Part shown: in pieces, positions 60,313-64,000 of the stretch
How positions within the stretch are numbered: position 1 is the first letter of the stretch
Layout: each line of letters starts with the position of its first letter
Source: Hyperoplus lanceolatus
Lineage: Eukaryota > Chordata > Actinopteri > Uranoscopiformes > Ammodytidae
Direction of reading: 5' to 3'
Length of the DNA stretch: 64,000 nucleotides
NCBI GenBank assembly: GCA_026929865.2
Contig: CM049413.1
Coordinates: 15,062,501-15,126,500, forward strand
Notes under the pieces: generated by a model
Told to the model about the DNA's origin: nothing
The model's database searches: none
The model's input: the letters and a program-made list of their open reading frames with translations, nothing else
Made by a program: the position numbers and the translations under genes

Positions 60313-60317
<5 letters not shown>
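59472..60317. mobile_element. Tc1/mariner element, internally deleted
   Basis: The left end starts CACTCAACAAAAATATAAAC after TA. Its inverted partner at the right is cut short, ending CAAAAGTGTTGCGTTT at (TA)n, so about 16 terminal bases are lost. Long matching subterminal arms (about 59490-59560 and 60250-60310, and again about 59635-59735 and 60050-60180) flank a transposase remnant. TA flanks, the ends and the transposase pieces indicate the Tc1/mariner superfamily. Confidence 0.85.
59786..60034 (-). pseudogene. Tc1/mariner transposase remnant, DDE core deleted
   Basis: An 82-codon minus frame. The N-terminus (MPQMPQALRERAIGMLTAGM, then VARALNVHFSTISRLQQ) is a helix-turn-helix DNA-binding domain. 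It jumps directly to the C-terminal end of the catalytic region (EEEWTNIPQATIDNLINSM, RRCVALHEANGGHTRY). A full transposase has some 200 further residues carrying the D, D and D/E between them. The frame stayed open across the deletion, so a DNA-binding fragment could in principle be made. Confidence 0.85.

Positions 60318-60380
<63 letters not shown>
60318..60380. repeat. (TA)n tract right of the Tc1/mariner copy
   Basis: About 30 TA units replacing the lost transposon terminus. Confidence 0.93.
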
Positions 60381-60385
<5 letters not shown>

Positions 60386-60511
60386 GGACAGTCTAAGGCA
60401 CACCTGTGCACTAATCATGATGTCAGATCAGCATCTTGATGTGGCACACCTGTGAGGTGGGATGGATTATCTCAGCAAAGCAGAAGTGCTCACTATCACA
60501 CATTTAGACAG

Positions 60512-60517
<6 letters not shown>
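60381..60517. repeat. duplicate of the Tc1/mariner subterminal region
   Basis: About 137 bp starting ATTGTGGACAGTCTAAGG and identical by eye to about 60076-60212. It lies between two (TA)n tracts and ends at GACAGATTT. It may reflect unequal exchange or repair within the TA repeats, or an assembly duplication. Confidence 0.85.

Positions 60518-60581
<64 letters not shown>
60518..60581. repeat. (TA)n tract, third
   Basis: About 32 TA units after the duplicated transposon piece. Confidence 0.93.
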
Positions 60582-60584
<3 letters not shown>

Positions 60585-63500
60585 ACCATTCATTCCGGTT
60601 GAAGTGTTGCTTTAAAATATGTTATTGTTCCCAGCAGTCATTTGTTGTATTTGCCAGCTTTGCTATTGTTTCAGTTAATGAGCTTAAAGGAACCCATGGC
60701 CAAGCTTGAGAAAGCGTTGCAATGCAAACCTTGCTGTATGCAAATGTATGGGGGGACAGAGCAAAGTTAGCAAAGTTGTGTTCAGTTCATTAATAATGAA
60801 TGGTTTTGCTATAATTAGTGTACAAAAACAGAGCCTAAGGCACATTAGGAAGGAGTCTGTATTGATTTGCGAGGTCACGCATGACACTGAAATATATGAT
60901 GTGCTGGTTGAATTCTGTGTTCATATGACCAAGTTGTACAGTGCAAAATATCGCAACGCATAACATGCACTTTCCCGTACTACCAATTGAACAGGATAAT
61001 AGAGCAATCTAATGAGTGGCCAGCTACAAAGTGGCCGACAGGATGCATTAACAGAGTAATAAAGCATTAATCATGCAAATGCACATTTAGATATTTAGAT
61101 ATAGCCACTGATTTTTATTGTCCACTATAGGGGAAACGTTATTCAGTTGGTGCCTTCTTACTGCAGGTTGAAGCATTATATTTCCAGCTCTTCTCTTTTT
61201 TTGCACACCTTTGCTTTGTAAAATATTATAGGCTCTCCAGGTGGACGTTACATCTAGGTTGTCAACAACATCTAGCATATTTTATCAGTGGCATTTATGA
61301 GCGTATGCACTGCAGAAAACGCAGGTATCAGGTATACCATGATCATCTCCGCTCTGCTCTAAGGCAAGTGGAAATCGGCGACAGCATTGAGAAAAAAAAA
61401 AAAAGTTTATCGTAGTACATGATGACACCTAGTATTATAGCTTTGATATAAATGCCCCATTACACAAGCTATTACACATCCAGTCCCGAGTCGACACAAA
61501 TGATTATCTCAAACTCTGATCCAAACCAAGTGTCATTTGTGGCTAAACGATAAGCGAACAAACCAACAATGACAGGCAAGCTATCACCCCACCATGACAT
61601 CCCCAACACCTCATGTTATCATCTGTGAGTACACTCTTATCAGTTGTTTGTGTCACTGCAAAGTTCATTTGTCAAGCCCATATGTGACCCATTACCATCA
61701 CAATCAGAAGGAGTCGGGGCGGGGAGACTTCACAGCACACTGGCTGATGCCTTCGAGGACCTCTCTGTCAGAACTGGCCAAGTTGCAGACGTCAACATCA
61801 CTATGGTGTGTGTGCGTGAAAGGCAGTGGGGGAATAATATAGGCAAACGTGATTTGACAGAGGATAGGGCGCTACTTGTGTTGGACTTGTGTGTTTGTGT
61901 GTGTGTGTACTCTATTTGCTCTACGCTGGTAATGGGCAGCTGCCATTGTTAATAACCATTCATCTTACAGTCCATGTATTGAGATTCCCATTTCCCTCCC
62001 TCATGGGCGTGTGTGTGTGCGTGTGCGTTTACATATGTGTACATCGACATGATTGATGCCCCCTGCTTCACTCCCCCTCAGCACCCTCTCAGATTTAGTG
62101 CCCTCAAACCCGCTTTGGCCCCCCCTTCCTCCCGAGCACTGTAAACATAAAGCAGCCGATTTACTTTATGACTCCTGCGCTCCAGACCTTTAGTAGATTT
62201 ACTGTCATTTTTATGTATAGGCTGGTACTGGTAGGTGGAGGGTGATAATGACTGACAGGCAGCTGGTCACAGAGGGAGAGAAAGCGCCTCACTGGCAGCC
62301 TTCTCAGTAAACGGGATTCAATTAAAGAACGTATTCTTTTGTAGGGTTACGCCACCGTGGATGGAGCTATATGGCTGCTGCATTGAAGACTATTTCAAGG
62401 ATGATGGGTTCATTTAAATTAAAGAGTGTAATAGGCTTCACTCGTGCAATTTTGAAATCCTTGATGAAAATGAAGAAATTAATGTAATAAGTCTTTTATC
62501 ACTCTAAATTCTTCACCTGAAGTTGCTTCAAGGTGATTTTTTTATGTATTTTACAATATCTGACAATATTACAGAAAACCTATATTATTTATCAGTTTAT
62601 TGCAATCAGTTAAATGCTTGACATAATGGCTGGAAACAAGCTAGCCTGGATTTGTTCAAAAGTAAAATTAAATCTTCCTACCAAGACCTCTAAAGTCTGC
62701 TAATTAACACGTTAGATCTAATTTGTTTAATTGTTCAAAACCATAGTGGAAATGACTGGTCCTGGCCAATAAACAGGCTGGCATATAACCTGTCACATAC
62801 TATTATATGTTTTTTGTATGAATTAATCAAGTTAGAAATGTTTTAATTAGAAAGCCATGCTAACTGTTTCCTTCTGTTTACAGTCATGCTACTAGCGCAA
62901 GCTACAGACAGCAAACAAACATATTTCCTAAAATGTCAAACTATTACTTACTTAAAAAACAAAACAATTTTTGATGGTGTATTTTCTATCTTGCATTTAG
63001 GATCCACTTTGTTGCCTTCTGGGAATTACAGGAAATTGCTATCTGAGATAAAAGTGGATGAGACAGGTCGAGGGAAAAAAATTGTTCGTAAACACTGCAT
63101 GTCACAAATCAGCTGCTCGAGTGCACTGAACATCAAAAATTCCTACACAACAAAGTAAGGCCAATCCAAGACGGAGACTCATGCTGTTATTGGCCATGCT
63201 ATCCGTTGGTGTTAATGGAGCAGAATAATGAAAGTAATTATTAGGGATGACTTTTACACCGATTAAAGGAAATTGAACAGTTAAAATAAAATATACTTGC
63301 ATGCACATAAGTGGCTAAGCCAACGCATCAATCAATCTAGGAGAGTGCACATTCTGCATAACTTCCACTGTAAGTCCTCCAACATTTAGTGTTTGGAGGA
63401 CTTTGTCTGCTTTGATGCATCAGGTGAATTATTTCCTATCATGATTAGTCCTTTGCTTTAGGAGCATTACAACTCACTGTTCTTAGACTAGTCCTGAGGC

Positions 63501-63960
63501 CTTTGGGACTTAAAGAGCTTGTTACCAGCAGTCAGTCAGTCTTGGTCTGACCTGCTGTGACAGTTATTAAGAGCGCCTTGCCTTCAGCCACGCGCGTTGA
63601 TCAGTGCGGTTCAAAGTTTATCCGCTGCAGTCTTCAGCCTGTCACCATTAAAAGAGTATTTTTCCTTCTTCTTCTCGTTTTGATTATTTTGATTTTGACT
63701 TCTTCTTGTCAACAAAGCCTTTTTTCTTTTGTATGCTGCTCCCTGTCGTCGCTCTCTCTTCTACGTTTTTCTCACTATTGCTCTTCCTTTCTTCCCCCCC
63801 ATGTCCTTCTCGGGAGTCAGGACGGTAGCAATAATCCTCTTTAGCAGATGACAGCTCCACATAACTTCTGACATTAGCTTTTAGCCATCACATTTTTACA
63901 ACCCCTGGTCTTGATGGCAGATTTGTCAGCCAGCAGTGGTTGCATTGGCAGTTTCCTTTG
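60582..63960. other. non-coding, possible conserved blocks
   Basis: No coding exon was recognised; frames at 60706-60963, 61594-61952 and 62886-63158 (+) have no domain. A weak GT run lies near 61889-61907. The stretch around 62140-62500 has a conserved-element texture (TTTACTTTATGACTCC, ATTTAAATTAAAGAGTGTAA). Nothing firm. Confidence 0.35.
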
Positions 63961-64000
63961 CTCTCTCTCTCTCTCTCTCTCCCTCTCTCCCTCTTCCTCT
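63961..64000. repeat. (CT)n-rich pyrimidine tract, runs to the window end
   Basis: CTCTCT repeats with CCCTCT interruptions reach the window edge. Confidence 0.9.

Noticed and set aside
60191..60709. Ile/Tyr repeat frames
   Set aside because: Translation of the (TA)n tracts around the Tc1/mariner copy.
1..64000. CRISPR arrays, bacterial operons or phage genes
   Set aside because: No regularly spaced direct repeats with unique spacers. The spliced vertebrate gene and fish retroelements show a eukaryotic nuclear genome.

Overview
This window is nuclear DNA of a ray-finned fish, very probably a teleost. The evidence is a spliced vertebrate gene (cibar1/fam92a), many (CA)n microsatellites, and a dense set of fish-type mobile elements: Rex3 and L1 LINEs, PIF/Harbinger, hAT-like, TTAA-target and Tc1/mariner DNA transposons, and a tRNA-derived SINE. 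Most open frames here are chance frames or repeat-derived. All calls were made by eye from the sequence; no search was run.

Layout. 1-743 shows nothing recognisable. 744-5885 is a three-level nest: a TIR element holding a 5'-truncated L1 (1418-5356, minus), which holds a 5'-truncated Rex3 (2169-3589, minus). 5.9-19.4 kb is non-coding with small elements: a fold-back MITE, a TTAA MITE, a tRNA-SINE, a hAT-like MITE and a MITE with a 9-bp TSD. 19428-21345 is a decayed Harbinger element. 21.3-28.6 kb is non-coding with CA repeats. 28748-35274 is cibar1 on the minus strand, the only confident host gene: nine coding exons and 294 codons, including a 6-nt microexon. Its promoter region carries a ZNF143/THAP11-like motif. 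35.4-46.9 kb is non-coding with two hAT-like elements, an unrecognised 103-codon ORF, conserved-looking AT-rich blocks and an ORF1-only LINE remnant. 46899-54792 is a second nest: a TTAA-flanked element holding a 906-bp TIR element and a nearly intact PIF/Harbinger transposon, itself interrupted by a TTTGA-tailed retroposon. 54.8-64 kb is non-coding with CA repeats and an internally deleted Tc1/mariner copy among (TA)n tracts.

How the parts work together. CIBAR1 is a BAR-domain partner of Chibby that acts in ciliogenesis. The Harbinger at 49671-54390 carries both proteins the superfamily needs: a DDE transposase with one frameshift, and an apparently intact eight-exon Myb/SANT-like protein. 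The two genes converge 40 bp apart. The older Harbinger at 19.4-21.3 kb keeps the same convergent layout in broken form. The most notable observations are the microexon, the near-complete Harbinger, the two nests with readable target-site duplications, and a TIR family (GTAGGGGAGA ends, internal palindromic motifs) present twice.
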